Of a DNA stretch of 64,000 nt, positions 24,545 to 33,501 are shown piece after piece. The DNA is from Amycolatopsis nivea. Lineage in GTDB: Bacteria > Actinomycetota > Actinomycetes > Mycobacteriales > Pseudonocardiaceae. The stretch lies in contig NZ_SDLT01000040.1 in the NCBI RefSeq assembly GCF_004522235.1, forward strand, positions 1 through 64,000, read 5' to 3'. Below the pieces are notes generated by a model, which saw only the letters and a list, made by a program, of their open reading frames with translations, was not told the origin of the DNA and made no database searches. Made by a program: the position numbers and the translations under genes. Position 1 is the stretch's first letter. Each line of letters starts with the position of its first letter.

Positions 24545-25887
24545 CACGAACCCACATACTGGACGGCGTCGTCCCAAGCCCCGCCGAGCGCGTCCGCCGC
24601 CTGACCGGCCGCATCGCCGACCGCATCAACCGCCGCGCCGCCGTATTCGCTGACCGCCGCGCCGACCTTCGGCAGGTCGATGTCGATCTTCGCGCCGACT
24701 CCGGCCCCGAGACCCAGCGCGGCACCGGCCTTGAAGTTCATCTTCAAATGCCCGTTGTCATACACGAACTGGCCGTCGAGCTGCGCCCCGATTCCATATT
24801 GGACACTCCCGCTCGCGCCGACGCCGACCCCCGCGACATCCGCCGCGACCTGGCCCTCCAGCTTGCCGCCCGCGAAAGCGTTGGCGTGCACGCCAAGCCC
24901 GTGTATCCCCAACTGCCCCGACGCGCTGACCTCTCCGCCAGCGAAAGCCGAACCGCGAGCGCTGCCGTGCGCGACGCCGTAGCTTCCGCTGGTCCCGATG
25001 TCCTCCCGGAACCCCAGCTCGGCATGACCGGACGCCTTCGCGTCCCAGCCTTGCGAGGAGATTTTCCCGTCGTACTCCGGAATGAAGCCGTCCTGCTCGT
25101 GCGCCGTCTTGAGGTAAGTGATCTCGGTGGCACGGGCGATCGCGCTCTTCTGCTTCGGCTGCCCGAACGGCGTGTCCGCCTTCTTCGGCGCACGGGTGCC
25201 TTCGAGCCCGTTCCAGGTCAGCTTCTTCCAGCCGGAATTGCCGAACCACGACGGCACCGAACGCGGCCGCTTCCGTCCGTCCAGCGTGTCGCCGTTCACC
25301 CAGGACAACGGGCCGTAAACGCGTTTGCCCAGCTTGCCCGGCTTGCTCATCGGCCCGGCCCACGGCGCGGGGAACAACTCGGCCAGCGCGTCCGACAGTT
25401 CGTCGGCGACCTGCCCGGCCGCCGCGACCGCTTGCTCGCCCAAATCCCTTGCCGCAGCGATAAAAGCGCCCACCGCGTTCGGATCCGCCGATCGGGCTTG
25501 GTTGATCAGTTGCGCGCCGTACTGATCGAACTGCGCGGCGACGGAGTCAACACCAGAACGCGCCCACCGCAACAGCTGTCCGGCCATCGACAACCGCTTG
25601 CTCTGGTCAGCCAGCTTCGTGCCGTCTTCGTTCAACGCGTGCGCGACGTCGGCCGCTGCTGTCGCGTACGCGGTGTACGCAGCACCGTCCCAATCAGCGT
25701 GCAATGCCGTGGCCGCGTCCGCGATTTCGGTGGCTTTGCCGGTGATCGTGGACGCGTTGGTGCCACAGCGGTTCGCCGCCGCTTCGAGCGCCGCCGGGTC
25801 GCCCGTGACCCGGCGCTGGTATTCGACCAGCACCTGCCGGTAGTTCGACAGCACCGAGCTGACGACTCCGGACGCGTCCACGGCCAC
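24541..25887 (-). CDS. WXG-type type VII substrate with glycine-rich C-terminal domain
   Basis: 448 residues. Residues 1-140 are an all-helical, Ala-rich WXG/PPE-like secretion domain with the W-x-G turn at ADWDGAAYTAYA (about 65). Residues about 175-290 are a soluble linker region rich in Lys and Trp. Residues 290-420 are strikingly regular and Gly/Ala/Ser-rich, with alternating hydrophobic residues (for example ASGQLGIHGLGVHANAFAGG), consistent with a repetitive beta or membrane-inserting module. No known toxin domain is recognised. It could be a secreted effector or structural protein. It lies between another substrate and the accessory gene. Confidence 0.75.
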   Translation of the reverse strand: MAVDASGVVSSVLSNYRQVLVEYQRRVTGDPAALEAAANRCGTNASTITGKATEIADAATALHADWDGAAYTAYATAAADVAHALNEDGTKLADQSKRLSMAGQLLRWARSGVDSVAAQFDQYGAQLINQARSADPNAVGAFIAAARDLGEQAVAAAGQVADELSDALAELFPAPWAGPMSKPGKLGKRVYGPLSWVNGDTLDGRKRPRSVPSWFGNSGWKKLTWNGLEGTRAPKKADTPFGQPKQKSAIARATEITYLKTAHEQDGFIPEYDGKISSQGWDAKASGHAELGFREDIGTSGSYGVAHGSARGSAFAGGEVSASGQLGIHGLGVHANAFAGGKLEGQVAADVAGVGVGASGSVQYGIGAQLDGQFVYDNGHLKMNFKAGAALGLGAGVGAKIDIDLPKVGAAVSEYGGAAVDAVGDAAGQAADALGGAWDDAVQYVGSW

Positions 25888-25890
25888 CGG

Positions 25891-26946
25891 CTACGCGCCC
25901 TTCGCGTCGATGTCGACGTGCTGCTGGAAGTGTTTGCCCTGGTAGGTGACGTCGACATCGATGTCCACGTCCTGCCCGGCCGGGGCCTCGACGGTCGACT
26001 GCCCGGTGTTCAGGTCGGTGTGGATCACGACCTCGTGCGCACCGGTCGACTGACCCGGCACCGAAGGCACCGAAGGCGCGGGAGACGGTGCCGGTGCCGG
26101 AGCCGGGTGGTCCACCGGAATCCAGCTGTTCCCCGCATTGGCCCCCACACCCGCACCGCCGCCAGAAGGCCAGCCACCAGTACCGCTGCCAGTCGGCCAG
26201 CCGCCGTTGGACAACGCGGGCGGCGTGTAGTTCGTGAACGACGGGTTGCCGCCGGGCACTCCCCCGCCGCTGCCGCCGATGGCCGCCTGCCCGGACGCGC
26301 TCGCGACCGGCGCGGGCATCTGCGGCGCGGTGACCGGCGTGCCGGAGACCGCCGCGTTGCCCGCCGCACCTCCTCCGTCGGAAGAACCGTGGTGGAACAG
26401 CTTTTCGAGATCGCCGATGATCGTCGCGACCTGAGTGATCTGGTTCGCGAGATCGCCCGCGCCGAGCGCCTTCAGCAGCCCGCCGACCGCGGTGATGAAT
26501 CCGCGCAGCGTCGCGCTGGTAGCGGTGGAAAGCGCGACCGCGGCCCCGTAGGTCCACCAGTTCGACATCAGCGACGCGACGGTCGGGTTCACCGCCGCGA
26601 CCACCGACCGGTACGCCTCCTGCGCCGTCTTCACCAGCGTGCCGGAAACGCCGAGCAGTTCAGCGCCCTTCTCGATCACGGTGATGATCTTCGTGAGCTG
26701 GTCGAGCGAGTGGGAGATCTTCTGCAGCGCCGATTCCGACGCCCCGCCGGACCAGACCTTGCCGAGCTGGTCGGCGGCCTTGCTGAGCTCGGTGTAGAGC
26801 GAGGTCAGCTCGGCGGCCTTGTGCAGCAGGTCGAGGACGTGCTTCGCGATCTGCTCCGGCTGGCCGGTGACGATCTGCGGCAGCACGGTGATCGGGCCCC
26901 CGCCGGAAGCGGTGGCGTCCATCGCGCTGGAGTTCGGGAAGAGCAT
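25891..26946 (-). CDS. WXG/PPE-like type VII secretion protein
   Basis: 351 residues. The N-terminal 190 residues are helical with the W-x-G motif GKVWSGGASES (about 65) and a hydrophobic helix region with LMSNWWTYGAAVAL. Residues 195-290 are low-complexity Gly/Pro/Ser with repeated GGWP, and the last 50 form an acidic beta-rich tail (DVDIDVDVTYQGKHF). Typical of large ESX substrates with a disordered linker. Second gene of the operon; stops 3 nt before the next start. Confidence 0.75.
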   Translation of the reverse strand: MLFPNSSAMDATASGGGPITVLPQIVTGQPEQIAKHVLDLLHKAAELTSLYTELSKAADQLGKVWSGGASESALQKISHSLDQLTKIITVIEKGAELLGVSGTLVKTAQEAYRSVVAAVNPTVASLMSNWWTYGAAVALSTATSATLRGFITAVGGLLKALGAGDLANQITQVATIIGDLEKLFHHGSSDGGGAAGNAAVSGTPVTAPQMPAPVASASGQAAIGGSGGGVPGGNPSFTNYTPPALSNGGWPTGSGTGGWPSGGGAGVGANAGNSWIPVDHPAPAPAPSPAPSVPSVPGQSTGAHEVVIHTDLNTGQSTVEAPAGQDVDIDVDVTYQGKHFQQHVDIDAKGA

Positions 26947-26973
26947 CGGACCTCACTTGGTCGGGGTTCGGGG

Positions 26974-27753
26974 TCAGACGGAGGCGGGCCGGTACACGCT
27001 GACCTTGGCCAGTCCGCCGAGGCCCGGATCGACAGGGCCGTGGTTGTAGAGAGCGCCGCCGTCCCCGGCGACGCCGATCACCGGATGCTGGTCGGCGAGC
27101 AGAAGCGGTTCCACCACGACGACGTCGCCGCTGTGCACGCCGCCGGGCACGTCGCCGAAGGTGCGCGCGGTGCCCGAGTAGACCTCGATCAGGCCGACGC
27201 GCGCCTGGTTGTCGGCGTCGCCGGCGAGCCAGTCGTTGAAGTCCGCGACGCCGTGGAACCGGGCGTCGGTGAGCGGATGCTCGGCGAGCCTGCCGAGGTC
27301 CGCGTCGCCGAGGTACCGCAGGACGTTGCCGACCGACGACGGTTCGCCGTGCGCACCGGCGCTGTCGGTGATCGCCGCCTCGGCCAGGTGCGCGGCGTGC
27401 GGTGTTCCCCAGATTGACGTCAACGACGGCGACGAGGACTGCGCGTGGCCGCCGCCGTAGCCGTCGGATACTGCTTCGTCGGCGCTTTGGTAAGCGTCCG
27501 CGCTGTGCTTGACCAGGCCGTTGATCTCCTGCAGCAATTGCAGCAGCGAGCGCACCGCGGTCACCTGCTGCGAGTGCAGCGCCTCGTTCGCCGCCGCGAC
27601 GACGCTGCCGAAACTGGCGAACGTCGTCGGCTGCAGGACGAGTTTTTCCAGGTCCGCGACGGCGTTGATGCCGTGGGCGATGACGGCGCCCACGTTGCCG
27701 ACGGTGGAGCGCATGGCCTCCGGCTCGGCCCGGTACTCGCCGGTCGTGCCCAT
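26974..27753 (-). CDS. WXG100-type (DUF2580-like) secreted protein with C-terminal domain
   Basis: 259 residues. The first 110 are a helical ESX-type domain (AMRSTVGNVGAVIAHGINAV onward) ending in a YxxxD/E-like segment (AYQSADEAV) that can act as a type VII signal. The rest is an acidic alpha/beta domain with SLTSIWGTP, DFNDWLAGDADNQARVGL and GGVHSGDVVVVEP, not assigned to a family. First gene of the operon leading to eccD, divergent from eccC. ATG 27753. Confidence 0.72.
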   Translation of the reverse strand: MGTTGEYRAEPEAMRSTVGNVGAVIAHGINAVADLEKLVLQPTTFASFGSVVAAANEALHSQQVTAVRSLLQLLQEINGLVKHSADAYQSADEAVSDGYGGGHAQSSSPSLTSIWGTPHAAHLAEAAITDSAGAHGEPSSVGNVLRYLGDADLGRLAEHPLTDARFHGVADFNDWLAGDADNQARVGLIEVYSGTARTFGDVPGGVHSGDVVVVEPLLLADQHPVIGVAGDGGALYNHGPVDPGLGGLAKVSVYRPASV

Positions 27754-27837
27754 GGCTCTCCCTCCCGCTCTCCCGCGATCGACGCACCGGTGCGGGGCGT
27801 CAGCGCAGAGCGTAAGTTCGCGCCGCCGGGCGAGCGG

Positions 27838-27852
27838 ACGGCAAAAGTACCC
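27838..27852 (-). promoter_or_regulatory. Candidate type VII regulon box, copy 1 at eccC
   Basis: On the minus strand this reads GGGTACTTTTGCCGT. It matches the boxes at 9156-9170 and 44962-44976 in most positions. It is the first arm of an 18-bp direct repeat (27833-27850 and 27866-27883, two mismatches, 33-bp period, about three helical turns). It lies in the 135-bp region that serves both eccC and the substrate-eccD operon. Confidence 0.45.
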
Positions 27853-27870
27853 ACCGCGACCGGACAGCGG

Positions 27871-27885
27871 ACGGCCAAAATACGG
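27871..27885 (-). promoter_or_regulatory. Candidate type VII regulon box, copy 2 at eccC
   Basis: Minus strand CCGTATTTTGGCCGT, the weaker second member of the direct repeat. It overlaps CAAAAT (27876-27881), a possible -10 placed so that eccC transcription would begin close to its ATG at 27889; binding here would block or position RNA polymerase. Confidence 0.35.
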
Positions 27886-27888
27886 GGC

Positions 27889-30800
27889 ATGAGTGCCCCC
27901 CGCGACCGCCTCGGCCTGCTCGGCGAGCAGCCTGGGGAGATCATGCTGCAGTCCCCGCCGATGCTGCCCAAGAGCGGCTCCGGCGGCGTGATGCAGCTCA
28001 TGATGTTCCTGCCGATGATGCTCGGCATGGGCGCGATGTCGTTCGTCTACATCGGACGCGACGGCGGGGTGATGACGTGGATCTTCGGCGCGCTGTTCGT
28101 CACCGCGATGGGCGGCATGATCGTGATGTCGCTCGGCCGCGGCGGCATGGCGAAGAAGGCGCAGATCAACGAGGAGCGCCGCGACTACCAGCGGTATCTC
28201 GCCGGCCTGCGCACGCGCGTGCGCGCGGTCGCCGACTCCCAGCGCGCCACGCTGATCGCGCAGCAGCCGGATCCGGCCGACCTGTGGGCGTACGTCGAAA
28301 CCGACCAGCACTGGGACCGCCGCCGCGGCGACCGCTCGTTCGCGATGGTGCGCGCGGCCACCGGCCCGCAGCCGCTCGCGACGCCGTTGCGCGCGCCGCA
28401 GATCGCGCCGCTGGAAGAGCTGGACCCGGTTTCCTCGACCAACCTCAAGCACTTCATCCAGACCTTCTCGACCGTCGAGGGCCTGCCGGTTTCGATCTCG
28501 CTGCGCTCCTACGCGGCCGCGACGCTGTCCGGACGCCGGTTCGAGGTGCTCGGGATGACCCGCGCGGTGCTGGCGCAGCTGGTGACTTTCCATTCCCCGA
28601 CCGACCTGCGCGTCGCGTTCTGCGTTGCTCCGGACCGTTCGCACGACTGGGAATGGGCGAAGTGGCTGCCGCACGCCACCGCGCCGGTGCTGTCCGACGC
28701 GACCGGCCCGCGGCGATTGTTCGCCGACAGCGCCGCGGAACTCGCGAAGCTGCTCGGCCCTGATCTCGGCGACCGCCCAGCGTTCTCGCGCCGTGGTGCC
28801 GCCGCCGACCTGCCGCACATCGTGCTCGTCGTCGACGGCGGCGACTCCCACGGCGAACCGCGGCTGCTCGCCGAGGACGGCCGACTGGGCGTCACGGTGC
28901 TGGAGATCGGCGGCGACCAGCCGCGGGCGACGTCGACCGATCGGCTGCTGAGCCTGCACGTCGCACCGGATCAGCTCGGCATGGTGGTGCTCGACGGCAC
29001 CGAAGCGCGGCTCGGGTTCCTCGGCATGCCGGACCGGCTCGACCACGGCGCGGCCGAAGCGCTGGCCCGGATGCTGACGCCGCTGCACCAAGGCGGCGCG
29101 GTGGTCAGCGAACAGCCGATGTCCTCGACGTTCGGGCTCGCCGGGCTGCTCGGCATCGGCGACCCGCGCGACACCGACCCGACCGTCACCTGGGCCCCGC
29201 GCCCGGCGCGCGACCGGCTGCGGATCCCGTTGGGCGTCAACCCCGACGGCCGTCCGGTCGACCTGGACCTCAAGGAATCCGCCGAGGGCGGCATGGGCCC
29301 GCACGGGCTGGTGATCGGCGCGACCGGGTCCGGCAAGAGCGAACTGCTGCGCACGCTGGTCACCGCGCTGGCCGTCACGCATTCGTCGGAGAAGCTGAAC
29401 CTCGCGCTGATCGACTTCAAGGGCGGCGCGACGTTCGCGGGCATGACCAACCTGCCGCACACCTGCGCGGTGATCACGAACCTGTCCGACGACCTCGCGC
29501 TCGTCGACCGCATGGCGGACGCGCTGAACGGCGAACTGCTGCGGCGTCAGGAACTTCTGCACTCTGCCGGGAACTACGCGTCGGTGCGCGATTACGAGAA
29601 GGCGCGCGCGGACGGTACGCCGCTGCAACCGTTGCCGTCGCTGCTCGTGATCATCGACGAGTTCTCCGAGCTGCTTTCATCGCGGCCGGAGTTCATCGAC
29701 CTGTTCGTCGCGATCGGACGGCTCGGCCGTTCCCTCGGAATCCACCTGCTGCTCGCTTCTCAACGGCTGGAGGAAGGCCGCCTGCGGGGACTCGACTCGC
29801 ACCTGTCGTACCGGATCGGCCTGCGCACGTTCTCCGCCGCGGAAAGCCGTGCGGTGCTGGGTGTCGCGGACGCCTACCAACTGCCGCCGGTACCGGGTTC
29901 GGCGTATCTGAAGTCCGACAACGACACCCTGATCCGGCTCAAAGCCGCTTACGTCTCCGGCGAACTCCCGCCGCGCAGCCGGATCGTGCGCTCGGACGGG
30001 CAACAACTCGGCGTGCTGCCCTTCACCCTGGGCCCGGTTGAAGTCCCGGTCGCCGAACAACCCACCGCCGAAGCTCCGGAGAAGGGCACCGGCGAGACCA
30101 TCATCGGCGCGATGCTGTCCCGTTTGGAGGGACGCGGCCCGGCCGCGCACCAGATCTGGCTGCCGCCGCTGGCCGAACCGCCCACTTTGGACCAGCTGCT
30201 GCCGCCCATCGGCGAGGACCCGCGCCGCGGTCTGTGCCCGCTCGGCTGGGGCGGCAACGGCAAGCTGACCATTCCCGTCGCGTTGGTGGACAAGCCTTTC
30301 GAACAGCGCCGCGACATGCTGTGGGCGGATTTCTCCGGCGCCGCGGGCAACGCGGTCATCGTCGGCGCACCGCAAAGCGGCAAGTCGACATTGATGAAGG
30401 ACATCGCGGCGATGCTCGCGCTCACCCACACCCCCGCCGAAGTGCAGTTCTTCATCCTGGACATGGGCGGCGGCGCACTGGCCCCGATCGCCGGCCTCCC
30501 GCACGTCTCGGGCTACGCCACCCGCCGCGACCCGCAACGCTGCCGCCGGGTCGTCGCGGAACTGGTCACTTTGCTGGAACAGCGGGAAGAATTCTTCGCC
30601 GCGCACGGCATCGAGTCGATGGCCGCCTTCCGCAGCCGCCGCGGCGAGTTCACCGAAAGCAACGACGACCGCGAGTTCGGCGACGTGTTCCTGTTCGTGG
30701 ACAACTGGACCACAATCCGGTCCGAATACGAACGCCTGGAAGAACAAATCACCGCGCTCGCCCAACGGGGTCTCGGTTTCGGCATCCACGTCCTCGTCTC

Positions 30801-31833
30801 GCTGAACCAGTGGATCGGCGCCCGCGCCCAGCTCCGCGACGCCATCAGCACCCGCTTCGAACTGCGCCTGGGCGACCCGGCGGATTCGTCGATCGACCGC
30901 AAGATCGCACAAAACGTCCCCGCCGACCGCCCCGGCCGCGGCCTGACCGCGGACAAACTGCACTTCCTCGCGGCTCTCCCGCGCATCGACTCCGACCAAC
31001 GCCCGGAAACCGTCGGCGCCGGCGGTCTAGACCTGGTCCGCCGAGTCTCCGCGGCTTGGACTGGCCCCCGCGCCCCTCAAGTTCGCCTCCTCCCGCCGGA
31101 AGTCCCGCTGGACTCCTTGCCCGCCGCCCCGTCCGGCCGGATCACGTTGGGATTGGCGGAATCCACCCTGCGCCCCGTCCACCTGGACTTCCGGACGGAC
31201 CCGCACTTCCTGGCCTTCGGCGACGTCGAATCGGGCAAGAGCTCGCTGCTGCGCGCGCTCGTCACCGGCATCTGCCAGGCGAACACCCCCGACGAGGCGT
31301 TGATCCTGGTCGGCGACTACCGCCGCGGCCTGCTAGGCGTGGTAGACCAACCGCACCTGCTCGGCTACGCCGGTGCCGAGAACACGCTGACCGACCTGGT
31401 CAACCAATGCGCAACCGCGATGCGCAACCGCCTCCCCGGCCCGGACGTCACGCCCGACCAGTTGCGCAACCGCTCGTGGTGGCGCGGCCCAGACCTGTAC
31501 GTGGTCATCGACGACTACGAACTCGTCGCCACCGCGGGCCGGAATCCCGTGCTGCCGCTGCTGGAATTCCTCCCGCAAGCCCGGGATATCGGCCTGCACC
31601 TGATCCTTGCCCGCTCCTCGGGTGGCGCCGGACGCGGCCTGTACGAGGCGGTAATCCAGCGGGTGCGGGAGCTGGGCTCGCCAGGCCTGGTCATGTCCGG
31701 CGGCAAGGAAGAGGGCGCACTGCTGGGCGATGTGAAACCTTCGCCGCAGCCCGCGGGCCGGGGAACGCTGGTGTCGCGGCGGCACGGGACGGAGCTGGTG
31801 CAGGTGGCGTGGACCAAGCCGGTGGAGGACTGA
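27889..31833 (+). CDS. eccC: Type VII secretion ATPase EccC (fused EccCa-EccCb)
   Basis: 1314 residues, the FtsK/SpoIIIE-type motor that recognises WXG substrates. Two N-terminal membrane helices (about 38-60 and 65-85) precede a DUF domain and three ATPase modules. Walker A motifs are GATGSGKSE (about 480), GAPQSGKST (about 825) and GDVESGKSS (about 1110), all intact; Walker B is seen in LLVIIDEFSELL and LFVDNW. The long open frame begins upstream, but ATG 27889 gives the standard N terminus (RLGLLGEQPGEIMLQSPP). Divergent from its probable substrate operon and convergent with the toxin-immunity gene array. Confidence 0.96.
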   Translation: MSAPRDRLGLLGEQPGEIMLQSPPMLPKSGSGGVMQLMMFLPMMLGMGAMSFVYIGRDGGVMTWIFGALFVTAMGGMIVMSLGRGGMAKKAQINEERRDYQRYLAGLRTRVRAVADSQRATLIAQQPDPADLWAYVETDQHWDRRRGDRSFAMVRAATGPQPLATPLRAPQIAPLEELDPVSSTNLKHFIQTFSTVEGLPVSISLRSYAAATLSGRRFEVLGMTRAVLAQLVTFHSPTDLRVAFCVAPDRSHDWEWAKWLPHATAPVLSDATGPRRLFADSAAELAKLLGPDLGDRPAFSRRGAAADLPHIVLVVDGGDSHGEPRLLAEDGRLGVTVLEIGGDQPRATSTDRLLSLHVAPDQLGMVVLDGTEARLGFLGMPDRLDHGAAEALARMLTPLHQGGAVVSEQPMSSTFGLAGLLGIGDPRDTDPTVTWAPRPARDRLRIPLGVNPDGRPVDLDLKESAEGGMGPHGLVIGATGSGKSELLRTLVTALAVTHSSEKLNLALIDFKGGATFAGMTNLPHTCAVITNLSDDLALVDRMADALNGELLRRQELLHSAGNYASVRDYEKARADGTPLQPLPSLLVIIDEFSELLSSRPEFIDLFVAIGRLGRSLGIHLLLASQRLEEGRLRGLDSHLSYRIGLRTFSAAESRAVLGVADAYQLPPVPGSAYLKSDNDTLIRLKAAYVSGELPPRSRIVRSDGQQLGVLPFTLGPVEVPVAEQPTAEAPEKGTGETIIGAMLSRLEGRGPAAHQIWLPPLAEPPTLDQLLPPIGEDPRRGLCPLGWGGNGKLTIPVALVDKPFEQRRDMLWADFSGAAGNAVIVGAPQSGKSTLMKDIAAMLALTHTPAEVQFFILDMGGGALAPIAGLPHVSGYATRRDPQRCRRVVAELVTLLEQREEFFAAHGIESMAAFRSRRGEFTESNDDREFGDVFLFVDNWTTIRSEYERLEEQITALAQRGLGFGIHVLVSLNQWIGARAQLRDAISTRFELRLGDPADSSIDRKIAQNVPADRPGRGLTADKLHFLAALPRIDSDQRPETVGAGGLDLVRRVSAAWTGPRAPQVRLLPPEVPLDSLPAAPSGRITLGLAESTLRPVHLDFRTDPHFLAFGDVESGKSSLLRALVTGICQANTPDEALILVGDYRRGLLGVVDQPHLLGYAGAENTLTDLVNQCATAMRNRLPGPDVTPDQLRNRSWWRGPDLYVVIDDYELVATAGRNPVLPLLEFLPQARDIGLHLILARSSGGAGRGLYEAVIQRVRELGSPGLVMSGGKEEGALLGDVKPSPQPAGRGTLVSRRHGTELVQVAWTKPVED

Positions 31834-31839
31834 ACGGGC

Positions 31840-32304
31840 TCAGTCGAGGAAGATCTCTCGGCTCGACAGATGGCTCGAGTAGGAAACGTCCCATTCCGCG
31901 GGCACTTCCCGCCGAACCCGCCGGGCGAGTTCCCAGCCGCGCTCGTCGAAGCTGCGCTCGGCTTCCGCCGAGGGGAACGCGGAGGAAGCCGGGTCGTCGT
32001 GGTTCATCGTGGCTTCCCATTCGTCCTGCCAGGCGGACAGGTCGCGAGCCAGCTCCGCGCTCAGCCCCAGCTCCGGCGACGCGGGGTCGACGGGGGTGGT
32101 CACGTCGTGGGCGTACGGATCGAAGACCCACAGCGGGTCGGCGCTCCATTCCGCCATGACCTTGATCGACCGCCACTGGATCTCCGGCCATTCCACGGGG
32201 AGCGACTTCCGGCGCGTGGGCCAGGAGAAGATGTCCGAGATCCGATGGAAATCCCAGAAACTGACGGGCCGCTCAGGCTCTGGCGTAGTCATTCCGGCCG
32301 CCAT
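31840..32304 (-). CDS. Hypothetical protein of toxin-immunity array
   Basis: 154 residues, soluble, acidic and Trp-rich (EWPEIQWRSIKVMAEWSADPLW). The C-terminal half has RSFDERGWELARRVRREVP. No family is recognised. The start overlaps the upstream stop by one base (TGATG); ATG at 32292 is an alternative. It is the last of the small genes after a colicin D-like toxin, a position often taken by orphan immunity or accessory genes; function not assigned. Confidence 0.65.
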   Translation of the reverse strand: MAAGMTTPEPERPVSFWDFHRISDIFSWPTRRKSLPVEWPEIQWRSIKVMAEWSADPLWVFDPYAHDVTTPVDPASPELGLSAELARDLSAWQDEWEATMNHDDPASSAFPSAEAERSFDERGWELARRVRREVPAEWDVSYSSHLSSREIFLD

Positions 32305-32657
32305 CAGCTCGGGATGTTCCGCATCAAGTCCCGGCTGCCAGCCACGTCCGGCGGCACGTCGTCGACCGGGATCCCGGACCGTTCCAGCAGTACCAGGCAG
32401 ACCCCGAGAAACCCGCGCGCCAGTTCCCGGTACACGTGATGAGTCATGACTGAGCCGTCGAGCATCGTCCGGACGAACACGGCGAGCCGGGGCGGATCGA
32501 CGTAGTAGTAGTCGGCGGCCATCGCGCTCAGCCCGGCGTCGCTGATGTTCAGGTCGAAGTTGTCCGCGAGCGTCACCGCCATGTTCACGAACAGCCGGCC
32601 GACCCGAAGCGACGGACTCCAAACGACCTCGTCGCCGACAGCGAAGATATAACTCAT
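32304..32657 (-). CDS. Hypothetical protein, DUF6086-like
   Basis: 117 residues. The N terminus MSYIFAVGDEVVWSPSLRVGRLFV and central ADYYYVDPPRLAVFVRTML fit, from memory, the small actinomycete family DUF6086, which is often found next to polymorphic toxins. Predicted cytoplasmic helix bundle. ATG 32657; shares a base with the next gene. A possible immunity-like role is inferred from position only. Confidence 0.68.
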   Translation of the reverse strand: MSYIFAVGDEVVWSPSLRVGRLFVNMAVTLADNFDLNISDAGLSAMAADYYYVDPPRLAVFVRTMLDGSVMTHHVYRELARGFLGVCLVLLERSGIPVDDVPPDVAGSRDLMRNIPS

Positions 32658-32669
32658 CCGACCCCACAG

Positions 32670-33035
32670 TCACAGTTCGTCGAGGTCCACCGCGAAGCCG
32701 GAGCCGTCGTCGTACGGAACCACGTCCCACAAAGACTTCGCCGCCCGCCACACCGCCGTTACCGTCGGCCATTCGTCGTCACCGATCACCGTGAGCGTCA
32801 CCAGCGCGTCAGCCGCGCCGACCCGGCCCGACGGGTCGTCCGGTGCCGCCTCCGCGATCATCGCCGCGACCAACGGCGTGCCTGCCGAGAACTCGATCCG
32901 GCAGCCCGCCTCCGCGGACACCCAGCCTTCGCCGCTGCACCGATCCTCGACCGGCAGACCCGCTGTCAACGCATCGAACCCGACAGCAGCGTCGAGCCCG
33001 CCGGTCCGGCAGTACAGCTGGATCTCATACGCCAT
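32670..33035 (-). CDS. Hypothetical protein of toxin-immunity array
   Basis: 121 residues, acidic, probably one alpha/beta domain; MAYEIQLYCRTGGLDAAVGF at the start and AVWRAAKSLWDVVPYDDGSGF near the end. Unrecognised. Overlaps the decayed immunity copy by 11 bp, which suggests co-transcription with the toxin genes. Confidence 0.65.
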   Translation of the reverse strand: MAYEIQLYCRTGGLDAAVGFDALTAGLPVEDRCSGEGWVSAEAGCRIEFSAGTPLVAAMIAEAAPDDPSGRVGAADALVTLTVIGDDEWPTVTAVWRAAKSLWDVVPYDDGSGFAVDLDEL

Positions 33036-33457
33036 CGGTCACCAGCTCTCGCAATGCCGCCTGCACTTCAGCGAGCAACTCCGCGAACGCGTCCCCCGCG
33101 AACGAAGGCATCGCCGCCAACCGCCGCGTCGTCCACCCGAAGCGAGCACGGGCAACGTCGACGTCTCCGGACACGGCACCAGAAGCGACTGGAGTGCCAG
33201 CCACCAGCACATATCCCGCGCCGCTGGCGAGAACGGAACCGGACAAGCCTGGGCTGACGAACAGCACCGAGGCAACGCCGGTCAGCACGGAGTCCACGGG
33301 CAACCGCTCAGTCGCCGTCCCAGGTTCGAGACCACAGCGCAGCACCTCCCTCGCGTCGACGAACCGCACCCCGTGCGCAAAACCGGTCCAGGACCGCACT
33401 GTCCACTCCGGACGGAGCAGCGATCGGAGCTAGGGACTTCTCGTCCACCGCAAGCAT
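33025..33457 (-). pseudogene. Frameshifted duplicate of the colicin-type immunity gene
   Basis: From ATG 33457 one frame reads LAVDEKSLAPIAAPSGVDSAVLDRF, matching the N-terminal part of the intact gene beside it (LAADEKSVVPVIAPSG, EAVLDRL). After a one-base insertion near 33385 relative to that copy, the next frame continues DAREVLRCGLEPGTATERLPVDS and GSVLASGAGYVLVAGTPVASG, again matching it. The colicin-immunity C-terminal half is missing. A shorter open frame from GTG 33399 (124 residues) could still be translated, so it may persist as a fragment. A duplicated and decaying immunity gene. Confidence 0.75.
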
Positions 33458-33501
33458 TGGTCGGCAAAGCGCCCTCGGCAGCCGCCCGTTCGCGGCTACG
33501 G

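Noticed and set aside
26974..29628. 884-residue minus-strand open frame opposite the start of eccC
   Set aside because: Only its last 259 codons, from ATG 27753, form a real ESX gene; the rest is antisense to eccC.
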